Source: Papaver somniferum (taxonomy: Eukaryota > Streptophyta > Magnoliopsida > Ranunculales > Papaveraceae). From it: a stretch of DNA of 64,000 bases. The stretch's first letter is position 1. Each line of letters starts with the position of its first letter. The notes below the pieces were generated by a model. It ran no database searches. It saw nothing but the letters and a program-made list of their open reading frames with translations, and was not told where the DNA came from. Positions 11,188-23,699 of this stretch are shown here, in pieces. The DNA lies in contig NW_020621936.1 in NCBI RefSeq assembly GCF_003573695.1, positions 9,486,001-9,550,000 of the forward strand, written 5' to 3'. The position numbers and the translations under genes are program-made.

Positions 11188-14100
11188 TTAATAATATGAA
11201 CCAGAACCTCTGCCACTTGAATAGCCATCATTCGCGCGACGACTTGGGTACATAGATGAGTATGAACTTGGTCCAACCTGGGGGAAAAAAAACAAGGGAG
11301 ATGGGAAAAAAAAACAATAAGATGACCTCTGAAAATATTTGAATTAGAGATAATCTTTCAAAATAGAAGATCAGGGACAAACATCTGATCCAGTAGACAT
11401 GTATTCCCTGCTGCCATAGCTGGGTTGGAATCCACCTGCATCACCTCTGCTCACTTCATCTGAAAATGACATCATATGAGTCAAAGACTGCTATGAGTTC
11501 GCGATCAAAGAAATTTAAAAGTATGTGCTTCCCATACCTCGGACGTATCCCATGCTGGATGGGCGCGTTTCATACAAGTCACGAGAATATCCAGCAGAAC
11601 TCCGGCTACTTCTTTCATAACCTAGATGAGAACCATGGCCCAGCCTGACATAACAACACCACTAATCGTAATTAGAAAGGGAAACAGCACAAAGAACAGC
11701 AACAGATTTGGCGTCCTAAGTAATTACCTTGCGGATTCGCTTTCATAAGCACTATTGCCATATGGCAAAGAAGCAGTAGCTGCCTCATATTCATAGCGAG
11801 CTCTGGGTTGTCGAAGTGTTGATTCGGCATACCGAGAATCAATTTCTTCCTAAAAGAATTTAGGTATGGCGTTAAACCCAAGAAAATATTAATAAGAACA
11901 CTAATATCGGAGGAAACTTCATAATGGGACTCACCGTAGCAGAATGAGGTCGTTTTGAACCAGAAATAGAACTATATTCACGGCTATGACCACCACGGTA
12001 GCTCGAGGGTCGTTCTGCATATCTTTCGTAGCTTTCATCAGCATAAAGAGGTTCTGGCCTTCGATGTGCACGTGAAGAAGTCCTCATAGAACTGTCAGCA
12101 TATCCAGATCCGTGGGATGAGTAAGTGTCCCTAAAGGATGAAGGTCTCTCGGCAGGTCCTCTCGTAACATAATCAGATGACCGATGAAAAGTGTCTTCAC
12201 GGCGAACATAATCCCTCTTTGTAGTGCTCCTTCCATAACTTGAACTGGCTGAAGCCAAATGTGTTGCATAAGAAGATACAGAGAAATTAGTTCTAAACTG
12301 ATGATATTCTAATGTATGCTATTGCTGAGAAGATATCACTACAAACATACCAGAAGGCCGGGGATCATAGGATCTCTCTGAAGAAGGGTATCCCCTTCTA
12401 CTTCCAACTCTATCACGGGAAATATCCATATCTGCATATCTATCTCTAGGACCAAATCGCTTATAATCACCGCCATAACTGGAATAACTTTGAAACCCGC
12501 GTCCACTGCGAGCTGCAAACCTTGACTCGGTGCGGTGCAAGCTAGGGTTCCAGAAAGGTCTGCCACCCCGTGCTCCGCCACGCTCCACGTAACCCCCTTG
12601 ACCATGTTTAACTGACTTACCTCTTTGGCGTGGCCTCGACAATCTTACCCTAACCTTAACCTGTTGAAGTTGTAGATACATTTAAAAGATATTAATTGCA
12701 TTTAACTGTAACAGTCGCTGTTGATCAACGCATGGGGACAAATATTAACCAATTCTTCAGTGGAACAGCCACAAACCTTCTTATCTCCGTCACCCAGTTC
12801 AGTATTATTGACACCTTCAACACAAGCAACTGCAGCGTCATGGGAGTCAAAGGTTACAAAGCCAAAATCTTTTCTTTTAGCAGCTGGCATATTCCGGGCA
12901 AGTTCAACCTTTTCAATCTTTCCGAATTTCTTGAGATGGTCTTTAACACGGTCTTCATCCCAGGAAATAGGCAAACCATCCAGAAAGACTGCCCTAACCT
13001 GATCAAGCAAACATTTGAATATTACAATCTCTTGACAATTTTACAGGGCAGGAATTTGCATTCAAATATATGGCAAACGGCAAACAAAGTTTTAGACTTC
13101 GTAAGGAATGGATATCTATAGAGAATCCTAATGGAGTGTGCAAGATTCCAATGAAACAAACTAAGCAGGCACGTTTTCAACTATGTTCTAATTGACTACC
13201 CAACGTGACACAACTGATGACATGAGGTGATATATCACTATAAGGCTCCTATATTACCTTCTCTTTATTCAAAATTGATTACTTTGTGCTCTTTATATCG
13301 TGACTGTTCAAAATTGCATAGTTTAATATTTTCTTTTTTCATATCTTTTTGCAATCTCAAAATTTTGATGTTCTTTATATATTGGAAAAGACAAATCTCA
13401 CGGCTACGAACATACCCTTTTGATTAATATGACGGGTTTGGTTTGATAAGATCACATTATGCAACAACAAAAAAAGGAACAGATGGTTACTGAACCAAAC
13501 AACTGACCTGTGCCATGACTTCATCATCCATCTCAATGAACGTATCTGCAAAAGCAATCTTTGCTGGCCTATCAGTACCAAACAAAACATCCCTCTTCTG
13601 CAAGTGCTTGCATGCATCCAAAGCATCTGGACGACTACCGAAATCCAGAAAAGCAAACCCCCTATTCATCCCCTCGTTTCTAGTATCCTCAACCAGTGTC
13701 AAGTCTTCAAAGTTATCAACACCATAGTGTATCAGTTTTTCCTTCAACTGTGCAACAAACAATGTGGCCAGTTTAACAGATTTACACGGAAAGAGGAGTA
13801 AGTACATAAACAGACTGGGATAGAACCTTGACTATGTTGATGATCAAGGGAAACATCCAACTCAATGCAGATCAATCAAGAAGGTGTCATCATACTTACA
13901 GCTTCCTTTGTCCATGTCTTGCATATATTGCCGACGAACAGTGTGTCACTGTCCTGACTTGGAGCAACACCAAATTGCTTTCCATTAATCTGAAAGAAAA
14001 TTCCCTATCCAGAGTTAGATAAATCTAAAAGAAACTCTCAATTAAGAAAACCCCAGACTGCAAACGCTTAGGCTATTGATTACCGTTGGGTTTTTAAGTT

Positions 14101-15284
14101 CACTGACAGCTCGTTTTGCCTGCTCAACTGTAGCAAAACGTAGGAATGCGAAACCCTTATTCTTTTGAGTCAATGGGTTCTTCATAAGTCTCACTTCAGT
14201 GACTTCACCAACTTCACTGAAAACCTCTCTGAGATCCTCCTCGGTAGCATCGCGATCCAATCCTCCAACAAATACCTCAAATTCTTTCCTTTTTCGCCTC
14301 TCTTTCATTACATCATGACGCTCTTTCTCGCCATCATCATCTTCTCCGTGTTCGTTCCCACCATCATCTTCTGCTTCTTTCTCTTCATCCTCACCTTCCA
14401 CAATGTCTTCCATCATTTCATTCCCCACAATCCCCTCATCATCGTACTCTTCTTCCATCTCTGGATCTTCCTCAATTCCAACATTGGCTACACGTTCCTC
14501 CTCGGCCTCTGACTGGGGATCCTTGTCTTCTAGCTCCAAACGTTCAGAACCATCATACTCCTGATAATCCACCGAATCTAGCTCCTTATCCTCCTTATCC
14601 TCTGATACATTAACACCAATAGTGTAAAACATAACAAATTTTCATCGAAGTTCTCCTTGATTTCAAAGATTATATCCAATAATTAAACTAAAAATTTCCC
14701 CTCGTCTTGTTATACTTTCCAATTATAAACAGTAAGTAATAGATCCGTATTCTCGTGACAAATTAGATAATGCAAAAAGAAAAACTATAACGTTGTTCCA
14801 CAAGTCTTCTTGCACCTCGTGTTTTCCCCTGATTTTATCCTGGCTTTCAAATTTTCGGTATGGTTCTTAGAATATAATAACTTCAATTACTCTTTTCTAA
14901 ATTTGCCAACTTGATTTAACATTAATAAGTCTCAAATTTACACTTTTTATCCGTAATTCATACTAGGGTTAGGGTTGCTCAAATTTCAGACAAAACTTAA
15001 TCCAACAAACAAAAGAAACAAGATTTCTCCTTTTTCTTTTCCAAAATTTCAACGAATCTCTGCACATTAATCAAAGAAAGATAGAGAAAGGAAAAACCTT
15101 TAGGAGGAGACTCAGTTTCTCTGTATTCTTCATTCATGGTTGTTGTGGTTGTGTTACTGTTATCAACGAGCTCAGCTTCTTCTTCTTGATGTTGTTGTTG
15201 TTCTTCTTCTACTAGGGTTTTTGTAGGTGTTCTCTTCTTCGGTGCAACAGAAGTCGATGGACGTTTCAGTTTACGAGGAGGCAT
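11188..15284 (-). CDS. hnRNP Q/R-like nuclear RNA-binding protein with three RRMs
   Basis: Eleven minus-strand exons join in frame to 758 residues: 15284-15098, 14601-14084, 13989-13900, 13747-13508, 12998-12777, 12660-12351, 12248-11935, 11849-11728, 11644-11538, 11459-11383, 11277-11188. Residues 1-62 are basic then Thr-rich (MPPRKLKRPS start). About 63-165 is a strongly acidic Glu/Asp tract ending in a basic KERRKRKEF. RRM1 starts near 170 (VFVGGL, KGFAFLRF), RRM2 near 251 (LFVGNI, RGFAFLDF) and RRM3 near 347 (VFLDGL, KDFGFVTF). The remaining ~330 residues are rich in Arg, Gly, Ser and Tyr with RGG/YG repeats. This is the layout of plant hnRNP Q/R proteins such as Arabidopsis At2g44710, related to LIF2, and it implies nuclear RNA binding in pre-mRNA processing or chromatin-linked regulation. 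The specific target is unknown. Confidence 0.92.
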
Positions 15285-15480
15285 TGTCTTGGATCAACGA
15301 ACTAAAATTCACAAACGGAAAACTTTGGAAACCCTAGGTTTTGGTCGAAGACAAACAAGTTGTAATAGTTGAAGTTCTTTCCAAACGAACGAAGGGTTTT
15401 ATTTCCTAATTTTGACGAGTTTTTCTCGAAGTTGACTTCCAATCAGGGTTTGTGCCTTTAATAATCTCAAGACATAATAA
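15285..15480 (-). promoter_or_regulatory. 5' UTR/promoter of the RRM gene with a telo-box-like element
   Basis: AAACCCTAGGTTT at 15329-15341 lies about 45 bp upstream of the start codon. AAACCCTA telo-boxes are common just upstream of plant genes for translation and RNA-processing proteins. Further telomere-like repeats lie in intron 1 at 14964-14976. Regulation is inferred from the motif only. Confidence 0.45.
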
Positions 15481-15489
15481 TGCTCTTAG

Positions 15490-15584
15490 AGCCTAGCCTG
15501 TCCGGTTGGTCTAAAGCCCGAACAAGCACCTATGAACCTCCAGGAATTATAGTTAACCTGGGGTTCAAAAAAAAAAAAAAAACT
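15490..15584. repeat. Short A16-tailed block next to the LINE 3' end
   Basis: About 75 bp containing CCTGTCCGGTTGGTC and CTGGGGTTC run directly into about 16 A's, then into the 3' end of the minus-strand LINE. GGTTC followed by a tail recalls a Pol III B box of a SINE, but no good A box is visible. It could equally be a target-site fragment. Identity is uncertain. Confidence 0.25.
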
Positions 15585-15642
15585 GAACTTCATTGAACAA
15601 AGATTAAGTACATAACTTAAAGACTGATGACGACATTATCCC

Positions 15643-18600
15643 TTATAGCTTTATGTATATCAGCTGGGATATTGTCCAAAATATCAAAAGAAGCTCTATT
15701 ATGTGAGCTGCATTGTTGCCAGATTTATGTACATATGTTATAGTAGTTTCCGGCCTAGTAGATAGTCGATGCTTTATTTCATTTACAAGACCTTGATTCA
15801 TCCAATGTACATGAGGGTTAGCATCGTTGATAGAGAAAACAACATTTTGACAGTCTGATTCAAGCAAAAACCGATCACAATTGAAGTTGCTGGCCCAGTT
15901 TAGTGCTTCTTTTATGGTCAAGCATTCCGCTTGCTCTGGATCTAGTCCTCCATTGAAGTACCTGCCTCTGATGCGTCTGCTGCAACCTGTAGAATCTCGA
16001 ATAATTAGCCCAATGCCGAAGGTTTTTGAAGTGTCGTCAAAAGAAGCATCTATATTGATCTTAAATTGATAATTTACTGGAGGTATCCAACTAACAGACT
16101 TTGTTAAGAATATTTTATGTTGGTGATAAAACTTTATGCACTAATTTAGCAACCACTTAATATTATTTAATGTCACTCATCTATTCATGTTTTTGTTTTG
16201 AAAAAATTTATCACATCTGTTTCTCCATATCTGCCAAGCAGTGATCATCAAGGTGAGAATCCAAGTGTCTTGTTCCTCACTACTAATGTTCTGATCAATA
16301 GAGAACCAACTTATAATCCAACTAATAAATGAAGTATTCTGAGCATGGATGTTAGAAACATTAACATTCATATCAAGCTAAACTGAAGAAGAGTATGTGC
16401 AGGTGATTAACAAATGCTCAATGGTTTCACTCTCCTTGTTGCAATGTGGACAGATGATGTCCATTTCTGGTTTGTAATGGCTGATCTTGACTAAAGTTGG
16501 AATAATTCCTTTTAAACACTTCCAAATGAAAAGTTTGACCTTATGAGGTGCTCTCATGCTCCACAGTTTTTTCCAGACTAACTTAGGCACTTGAGAAGGA
16601 ATTTGACTTGTATTATTTCTTGTGGGTGTAAGTGCCTTATATGCTGATTTAACAGTGAAGGACCCTAATCTATTTGGTTCCCAGATAAGTGAATCCTCTC
16701 CATGTTGAGGGATGTACATATCCAAAATTAACAGAGCTAATATGAGTATCAAACAACTCCCATACCAGAGGAGCATTCCATCTTCTTGGATTAGCAAGCA
16801 TTAAATCTGAAACATAAACAATTCTTGCTGGCTCAGCAAAAGATGATTTAGGGGTTGGAGGTTCCGGAAGACCATAGACCCATTTATCATACCAGACTAA
16901 TACTTTGGTACCACATCTTATTGCCCACCTATGATGTTGTTTAACATACTGAAGACCATGTTTTATTCCCTTCCAAATCCAAGAAGCATTTTTATTTTCT
17001 TATTGTAAATGGAGAAAGTTGCAGTAAGGGGCGTACTTTGGTTTTAATATTTGAACACAAAGTTTGTCTGGTTCCGTGCACAACCTCCGAGCTAACTTAG
17101 CAATTAATACATTGTTAAACTGTTCCAGGTTGCGGAAAGCTAAACCACCTTCTTGTTTTGAAGCATTAAGAGAATCCCGAGCTAAGAAATTAATACTCTT
17201 GCTTGTCTTATGCCCCCACCAGAATGTTCTCTGAATTGAGTTTAGTTTCCTGATGATGTTTTTTGGAATTTTAAAATTCCCCATATAATGAGAAGGAATG
17301 GTGTTTAACACAGATTTCACAAGTGTGGTTCTTGCTGCTTGGTTTAAAGTTTTGGAAATCCAGCCTATTAACCTTGTGGAAAAGTTGTTAGATAGATCTC
17401 CAAAAGAAGTAGCTTTTGATTTACCTATTAAGATTGGTAATCCAAGATACTTATCAGAGGAACACAACTGTTTGACACCTAATATTGTAGTAATATATTG
17501 TTTTCTCTCCTGAGTAATGTCTCCTGCAATGAAGGCAGCTGATTTTGAAAAATTTATCATTTGTCCCGAAATGGAGCCAAAATCTTCCAAAATCTTGAGA
17601 ACATTATCAACTGTCCTGTCATCTGCTTGAAAAAATAACAGGCAATCATCTGCAAAAAGCAGATGATTGATAGATGGAGAGTTCTTTACCACTTTGATGC
17701 CTTTGATCAAGTGATCTTGTTCTGCTTTGTATAAAGCTCTACTGAGATACTCCATGGTGATGATGAAAAGGTGGGGAGATAAAGGATCTCCCTACCGTAA
17801 TCCCCTGGATGGTGCATATGAATCACAAGGACTTCCATTTAGTCTGATTGAAATAGTTGTAGTTGTGATGCACTGCTGAATTAGAGTTCTCCACTCAGAG
17901 CAAAAACCCATGCATTGTAACATTTTATCCAAAAAAGTCCACTCCAAACTATCGAAAGACTTAGACATATCTAGTTTAAGGGCTATTAATCCTTTTTACT
18001 TCTTGACTTCTTCATTGAGTGTATTACTTCATGTGCTATGGTAATATTGTCGTTTATGTACCTTTTTGTGACATAAGCAGCCTGAGTTGGAGATATGAGT
18101 TTATCCATCAAAGGTTGCATCCTCTTAACTAATAATTTAGATATTATCTTATAATTGTTATTGCATAACCCTATCGGCATGTAATCACTTGGCGTAGACG
18201 GATGACCAACTTTGGGTATTAGACAAATAGCGGTCTCATTGAGATAGGTTGGAAGTTGTTTCGGAATGAAGAAATTCTGAACCAAACTAATGATATATGC
18301 ACCCACAATGTCCCATTGTGATTGATAAAAGCCAGCAGGAAAGCCGCCTGGTCCTGGAGAATTCCATCTAGATAGACTCTCGACAACACATTTGATTTCT
18401 TCTTCCGTTGGCACGCTAATGAGAGAAATATTATCATTAGTGGAGATATTACTTTGAATGTGCTTGAAGAAGTAATCATGCAGATGTGGAGAAGTAGAGG
18501 TTGTTATGGCTGAAAAATGAGAAGTAAGAAATTTAGATAATTCCTCTCTTGTAGTTAACCAGCTTCCATTATGATCACGTAAGGCAATTATGTTATTACT

Positions 18601-19688
18601 AACTCTCCTTCTCTTAGCTATTGTATGAAAGTAGGTTGTGTTATTGTCTTCCTCCTTGATCCATTTATCCCCTGATTTCTGTTGCCAATATTCAGATTCT
18701 ATTTTTTTTTCTAGTGCTTTAGAAGCTCTATGTTGCACTGAATTTGTGAAGCATTATAATCACTATAAGGAAGAGATTGATAATACTCCAATTGCCTCTT
18801 ATAAAAAGCTACATGCGTGTCTATTTCCCCAAAATGCAATCTTCTCCACTTAGCTAAATCTTTCCTAGTTGATGTAATTTTTCTATTAAAGTTGGCTTTT
18901 GAAGATTTCCAAGACTGAGCAATGAGCTGAGATCATGAAGGATCAGCTAACCAGCACTTATAAAATTTCCAAACATTCCTAGTTACATGCTTGTTTATTT
19001 CAGTCTGTAAAAGGATTGGACAATAGTCATAACCAATGAATGGTAAATGATGGAGTCTAGAGTCTGGGAATTGTATTTGCCACTTATCATTGTGAAGTGC
19101 CATATAAATTCTAGCTCTCTTAAATCCTTTACCATTTAATTGGTTAGTCCAAGTATGATTTTTGCCAATATACCCTAAATCCATCAGTCCAGCTTCATCA
19201 ATTGTTTTACATACCCATTCATTAATAGAAGAATACTTAGAAGATTGACCCATGTTATGGAGATGAACATTTAAATCTCCTATAACCACTCATGGTTGAA
19301 AAAGATTGTAACTGAGTTCCTTCAAAAAACCACATTGCAACTTTTTAACATATTCATAAGTGGAGCCATACATGCATGATAACAACAATTATTCCTTTGC
19401 AGGATTAGAGGTTACTAGAAGGTGAATGATGTTATCTTTCACACAGACAACATCACATGGAAAGCCATCTTTCCAAAGTAAAATTAGACCACCAACTCTA
19501 CCAATTGAATCAACTACTAGTGAATTTGGGTAAGAGTATGACTGAATAAAGGCCTTCGCTTTTGGTTCTCCAATTTTTGTTTCGCAAAGAAAGATAATGT
19601 CAGGATTATGAACTCTAGTTATATCTGACAAATTGCCTCTAGTTTCCTTAGATGCAAATCCTTGCACATTCCAAGTTAAAATCTTCAT
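15643..19688 (-). pseudogene. LINE ORF2 (endonuclease, reverse transcriptase, RNase H-like), inactivated
   Basis: The endonuclease starts MKILTWNVQGF and keeps CETK and GDLN. Two stops interrupt it: TAA just below 19389, and TGA before VIGDLN at about 19290, where a Trp is expected. The SDH motif reads YDY (about 19035). The RT keeps SPGP-GF, with Asp changed to Gly, and LLFADD. The frame shifts between 18933 and 18738 and again between RT blocks. The zinc-binding domain and a final RNase H-like fragment with YVHKSGNNAAH follow. It cannot make a functional protein. Confidence 0.88.
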
Positions 19689-21347
19689 TACGCTAATTAG
19701 ACTATATATATGGAAAAGCTCAAAGTGACATGCAAGATTTAAATTAAAAGTAGAACATGTAATGAATTGAGAGATGCAGATTAAGGAATGATTATTTTTG
19801 AGTTGTGCCTGGTCACCAGTGCTGGATGTTTTGTTGCCAAAAGCTCTTGAGTAGTTTTGCTCTGAAACAGTCCCATGATTAGTTTGGTAAGAAAGTGAAG
19901 AGCAGCTCTGATTATCCAAAATTAACTGAGTATTCTCTAAAGATTCAGCTACAGTAGAAGTGGAAGATTGGTTCATCTGATTTTGTTCATAGATCTGAAG
20001 GAGAGATTGAATCGGACCCTTAGAACCTCTAGTAGTGTGAATTATTGACGGATCTATGTTCTCAGAGTTACAGTTATCCATTGAAATATCTAATTCACCG
20101 ATTTGAAGATAAGCTCTTAAGAGGTTAGGGTTTATATCATTTCCTAGATTGGTAGATGGATCAGTTGATGAGATTTTCTTTTCTAGATTTGGATTGTTTA
20201 CATAATTTAAGAGATTACTTAAATCATTTGACCCTTCTATTACAGTAATACTATCTTTAGGATTGCTACTCTCCCCCTTCTCCATTCGTATTCTCTTTCC
20301 TATTTTTGTTCCTATTGACTCAAACTCTATGCTACGAGAAACATTAACATGAAGCATACCTTGCATGTTACACCCAATAGTAGTACTCGGCATTTGCTGA
20401 ATCACTGAGTTAACTCGTTGAATAGAGTCATTTTCCATCTATCTTTGGTTTGTAATACAGATCACCATGGGTGCAGAAATTGGAGCAGAATCTTCATTAA
20501 AAACAACAAGAGCCACAACATGCTGAACGTCAGCTCTCCCATGCATTGGATCATTATTATTGTCAATTGCATGTTTGTTTTCTTCATCAATTTGCATCTG
20601 TGGATTGATTATAGAAGAAGATCTTGCGCCTCTATTATCAGGATTATTCCAGGAAGGTGGATCAAGGATAGAGTTTGAAGATAAATAACCTCTTTGTTGT
20701 TGTAACAAGAAATCAACTATCTCCATACACTCGTTTTCCTTATGATCGATTGTATAACAATACCCACATAAATTGAAAGGTTGTTTTTCATAAAAGAGAC
20801 GAATCCAAACCTCTTCACTAACTGTGTTTTTCATCCAGAATCCTCGACGAAGTGGATCACGAACATCAACAAGTACCTTAAATTTTTGTACTTTTCCTTT
20901 TGGTACAATACAATCTGGTGGGTCAAGAGCTTTTACTTCTCCCATGTCAGAAGCAATTCGGTTGACTATTGTATCATTTGCAAACTCTGGTTGCATGTTG
21001 TATAGCCGTAACCAAAGGAGTATTTTTGTGAGATCCACCTGACTTTTGAGTATTGTTGGATTCCATGGTTGCATTGCCAGCAAGTCTCATTCCACAAACC
21101 ATCGTGTAAACTTCAGAGCTAGATCATATTCCTCCTGAGAGTAGAATTTGATCATGAGTAAATCTGGGTCTTCTTTCTTGAGAAAAATTTCCTTACTCTT
21201 AATCCACAACTTCTTTAGTTCTTTATCCATCTCACTTATTGAGTAGTTCTTGTCATAATATAGTTTTGCTAGGAAGCTAAACTTCCATTGCTTTGCTCCC
21301 TCAAGGAGGTCATCTGAAAAGAGAACTGGTTTCTTAAGGGCCCTCAA
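19689..21347 (-). pseudogene. LINE ORF1 (gag-like, DUF4283 plus zinc knuckle), two nonsense codons
   Basis: One frame runs from 21347 to the ORF2 start at 19688 and is interrupted only by TGA at 21089-21087 and TAG at 20441-20439. It encodes an RNA-binding ORF1 protein: an N-terminal DUF4283-like fold (WIKSKE, YSQEEYDLALKFTRWFVE), a central LPP-type segment, one CCHC knuckle, then a long polar tail. No stop separates it from ORF2, which is unusual for L1 elements. Confidence 0.85.
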
Positions 21348-21600
21348 TCTATCAGATAAGGATGTAGACCTATTCTTTGTTGAACCTCCATAAGCTGGTT
21401 CTCCATTGAGAGAGACTGAGTTAAGAGAGTTGTTGTATCATGATATAACAGAAGAAGAAGGAAAAGAACCATCAGATGTAAATAAATCTTGCCGATATGC
21501 TGATTAATGAATGTATTACACTTGGAGAAGCGCGTGCAAACTTGGTAGACGATTAAGTGGATGATAGGCATAGCTCTAGGTTAACGTATTTGCTTAATTA

Positions 21601-21788
21601 AATATGAAGAAGAAAGAGAATAAAAGAAGGAAGATTTTGCCAAAAGTGGATATTGAGATCTTCTCGTGCAGAAAGGTATCAGATAGTATTAAATGATTAA
21701 AAGGTGGGTATTGAATCATAGTATAACAGTTTGGGGAAAGGGACAGGGCAAAACCGCTCACTTGTCTCAGCAACTCATCCAGCACCGC
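21601..21788. other. LINE 5' flank and hAT target region
   Basis: This short non-coding stretch lies between the likely LINE 5' end and the hAT insertion. Its last eight bases, AGCACCGC (21781-21788), are the left copy of the presumed target duplication. Confidence 0.4.
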
Positions 21789-23097
21789 TAAGGCTGCACA
21801 AGACCCGGTCTGGAACCGGTGAACCGGCCTGGAACCGGAAAAATCGGACCAGAACCGTACCGGAAGCGGTGTAGCCGGTACAGGTACAGGTAACCAAACT
21901 GAGAACAGGTGTAGTACCGGTACATGTACTGGGTTCTTACACATTCCCGGCATGTACTGGTCTGAAAAACCCGATTGATATTAGTCGTTGATCTTTTGAT
22001 AAGAAATTAGTGGTAGCCATCGATCCTAGGTCTAGATATCTATCTTTTTATCGACCATCTATTTCTTTCATCATTATTCTTCTTCCTTTTCTTTTTTTCT
22101 CTGAACTGAAAGTGAAGAACAACCACACAGACGCGCCATCGTTCACTTCTTCTTCTTCACCATCTATGAGTTTATATCACCAACAATTTCTTCTTCATCA
22201 TCAGCGAAACAAAATCAATTTCCCATTCTTCACCATCTCACAAGTCAATAACATGTAATTCGTTCATCTTAATTATTTAATTGCATGTTTGATTAGCGTG
22301 TTCAATTGTATGTCTGAATATGATTTAGGGTTTTATTGGGATCGATTTGGATTGATTCCACTAGTTTTGTAATTTATTTTTATTTCTTCATGGATTGTTG
22401 TATCACTGTATGGTTTTTACCCTATCTCCTTTAATGGAAAATGCTCCTGATAAAATTGATGGTAAAATTGAGATGGGTTTTGACTGAATTTTATTGATTA
22501 ATATTCAAAGATCGATTGATGGTGGGATAAATCTTCCATTGGTTGAAATATTGAAGAACATGGAGAAGCAGATGGATCTGTAGTTTGACAGAGAATTGGG
22601 TTTGTGTTGCTGCTGGTGATGAATACTTAAGAGTGAGTGAAGATGTACAGGTATTATGTGTCTGTGATGGAATAGATGGATGGTGGTGATGTTGGTATTT
22701 GAACTCAGATGAGAGAAGGGCTTTTCTACTTATGGAGATTGATAGAATAGGTGATGGATCTGTTGGTAACTGCCAGAGTAATCGCCTTCAACATTGATTT
22801 GGTTTTTCTCCATTACTAGTGCTTTGTTCAATTTTAAATTAAAATGTTGTGTTTGCTAAGTTAATAAAATTTGTGAAGATGATTGTGTACTCGCCTACTA
22901 TGAATTACGAACTTCTTTTTTTTCTTTCAATCTGTTAAGTTAGTATTAAGATAACAGGTAAAAACCCGGTACCGGAGTGGAACCGGACCGGTATTACAGG
23001 TACAAGTACCGGACCTCAAAATGAGGAACCGGTCAACACCAGATACAGGTACCGGTTCCAATAGAAAACCGGACTGTACCGGATCATGTGCAGTCTA
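21789..23097. mobile_element. Non-autonomous hAT-like transposon (1309 bp)
   Basis: The left end reads TAAGGCTGCACAAGACCCGG and the inverted right end TAGACTGCACATGATCCGG, an imperfect terminal inverted repeat. The flanks AGCACCGC (21781-21788) and AGCACCAC (23098-23105) match at 7 of 8 bases, the 8-bp duplication size of hAT elements. Both ends carry many ACCGG/CCGGTAC subterminal repeats (about 21805-21955 and 22965-23090), a hAT hallmark. The interior has no transposase frame; a short ORF at 22010-22258 is not similar to anything I know. The family name is inferred from ends and target size. Confidence 0.75.
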
Positions 23098-23105
23098 AGC
23101 ACCAC

Positions 23106-23699
23106 TAACCAGACCTAGAATAAGAAGTAAAATACAGTCATATTAGTGAATCAAAGATTGAAAATTATATAGAAAGATGCAGAATTGATAGTTTACGACA
23201 TGCAAATTAATAGTTTAGGAAGGAATCAAAGAAATTTATGAAAGCATAAGAAAATTTTCCACTGAGTTATGCCCGATTCAAGAAATTAAATACACTAATT
23301 TTCTTGAGCCACACTCTCACTCATTGAACCTGAGAGAAAAAACTTTAAAAGAGGTGCCATTCGTATTTTCATTCACCATAACATGAGGACCTTACTAGGG
23401 AGAAAGGTTATTCTCACAAAAGTAACGGAGTCAAATATCCTGTAGTGTACATATAAATATATATTTACCACCAAAGGATTGCTCCACAGAGTGAGTACTT
23501 GTTTCAATATAGAGAGGTAGAATAAACAAAAGAATCAAGAGGAAGTTAATAGCAAGGGTAACGGATCTCAAGCCTAAATTGTATGAGATTTTGGAATCCT
23601 ACCTAAGCCTATTTTTGCTATCTTGCACCCCCTAGAAATATTTTGCTTCCCCTTAATAGAGTTTCTGGCTCCGTCCCTGATTACCAACCTTTAATGAAG
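23106..23699. other. Unassigned AT-rich DNA
   Basis: I see no coding potential, no recognised repeat boundary and no structured array. Confidence 0.4.

Larger units (their letters stand above)
15585..21600 (-). mobile_element. L1-type LINE, minus strand, decayed
   Basis: Reading on the minus strand from about 21347, ORF1 has a DUF4283-like region, a CCHC knuckle (CGYCYTIDHKENEC, about 20760) and a Ser/Asn-rich tail. ORF2 follows with an endonuclease (MKILTWNVQG at 19688, CETK, GDLN), reverse transcriptase (SPGPGGF near 18355, LLFADD near 17645), the zinc-binding RVT segment (WKKLW to HCNKESETIEHLL, about 16580-16410) and a C-terminal RNase H-like piece (15921-15643). Nonsense codons, at least one frameshift (between 18930 and 18740) and altered catalytic residues show it is dead. 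The 5' limit is approximate; 21600 is where coding similarity has long ended. Confidence 0.9.

Noticed and set aside
14165..14512. 115-codon plus-strand ORF opposite the RRM gene
   Set aside because: It is the shadow of the acidic Glu/Asp exon, read as Phe/Ser/Leu on the other strand.
15490..15567. tRNA gene or tRNA-derived sequence
   Set aside because: No cloverleaf can be folded and only a partial B-box-like GGTTC is present. It is kept as an uncertain repeat instead.
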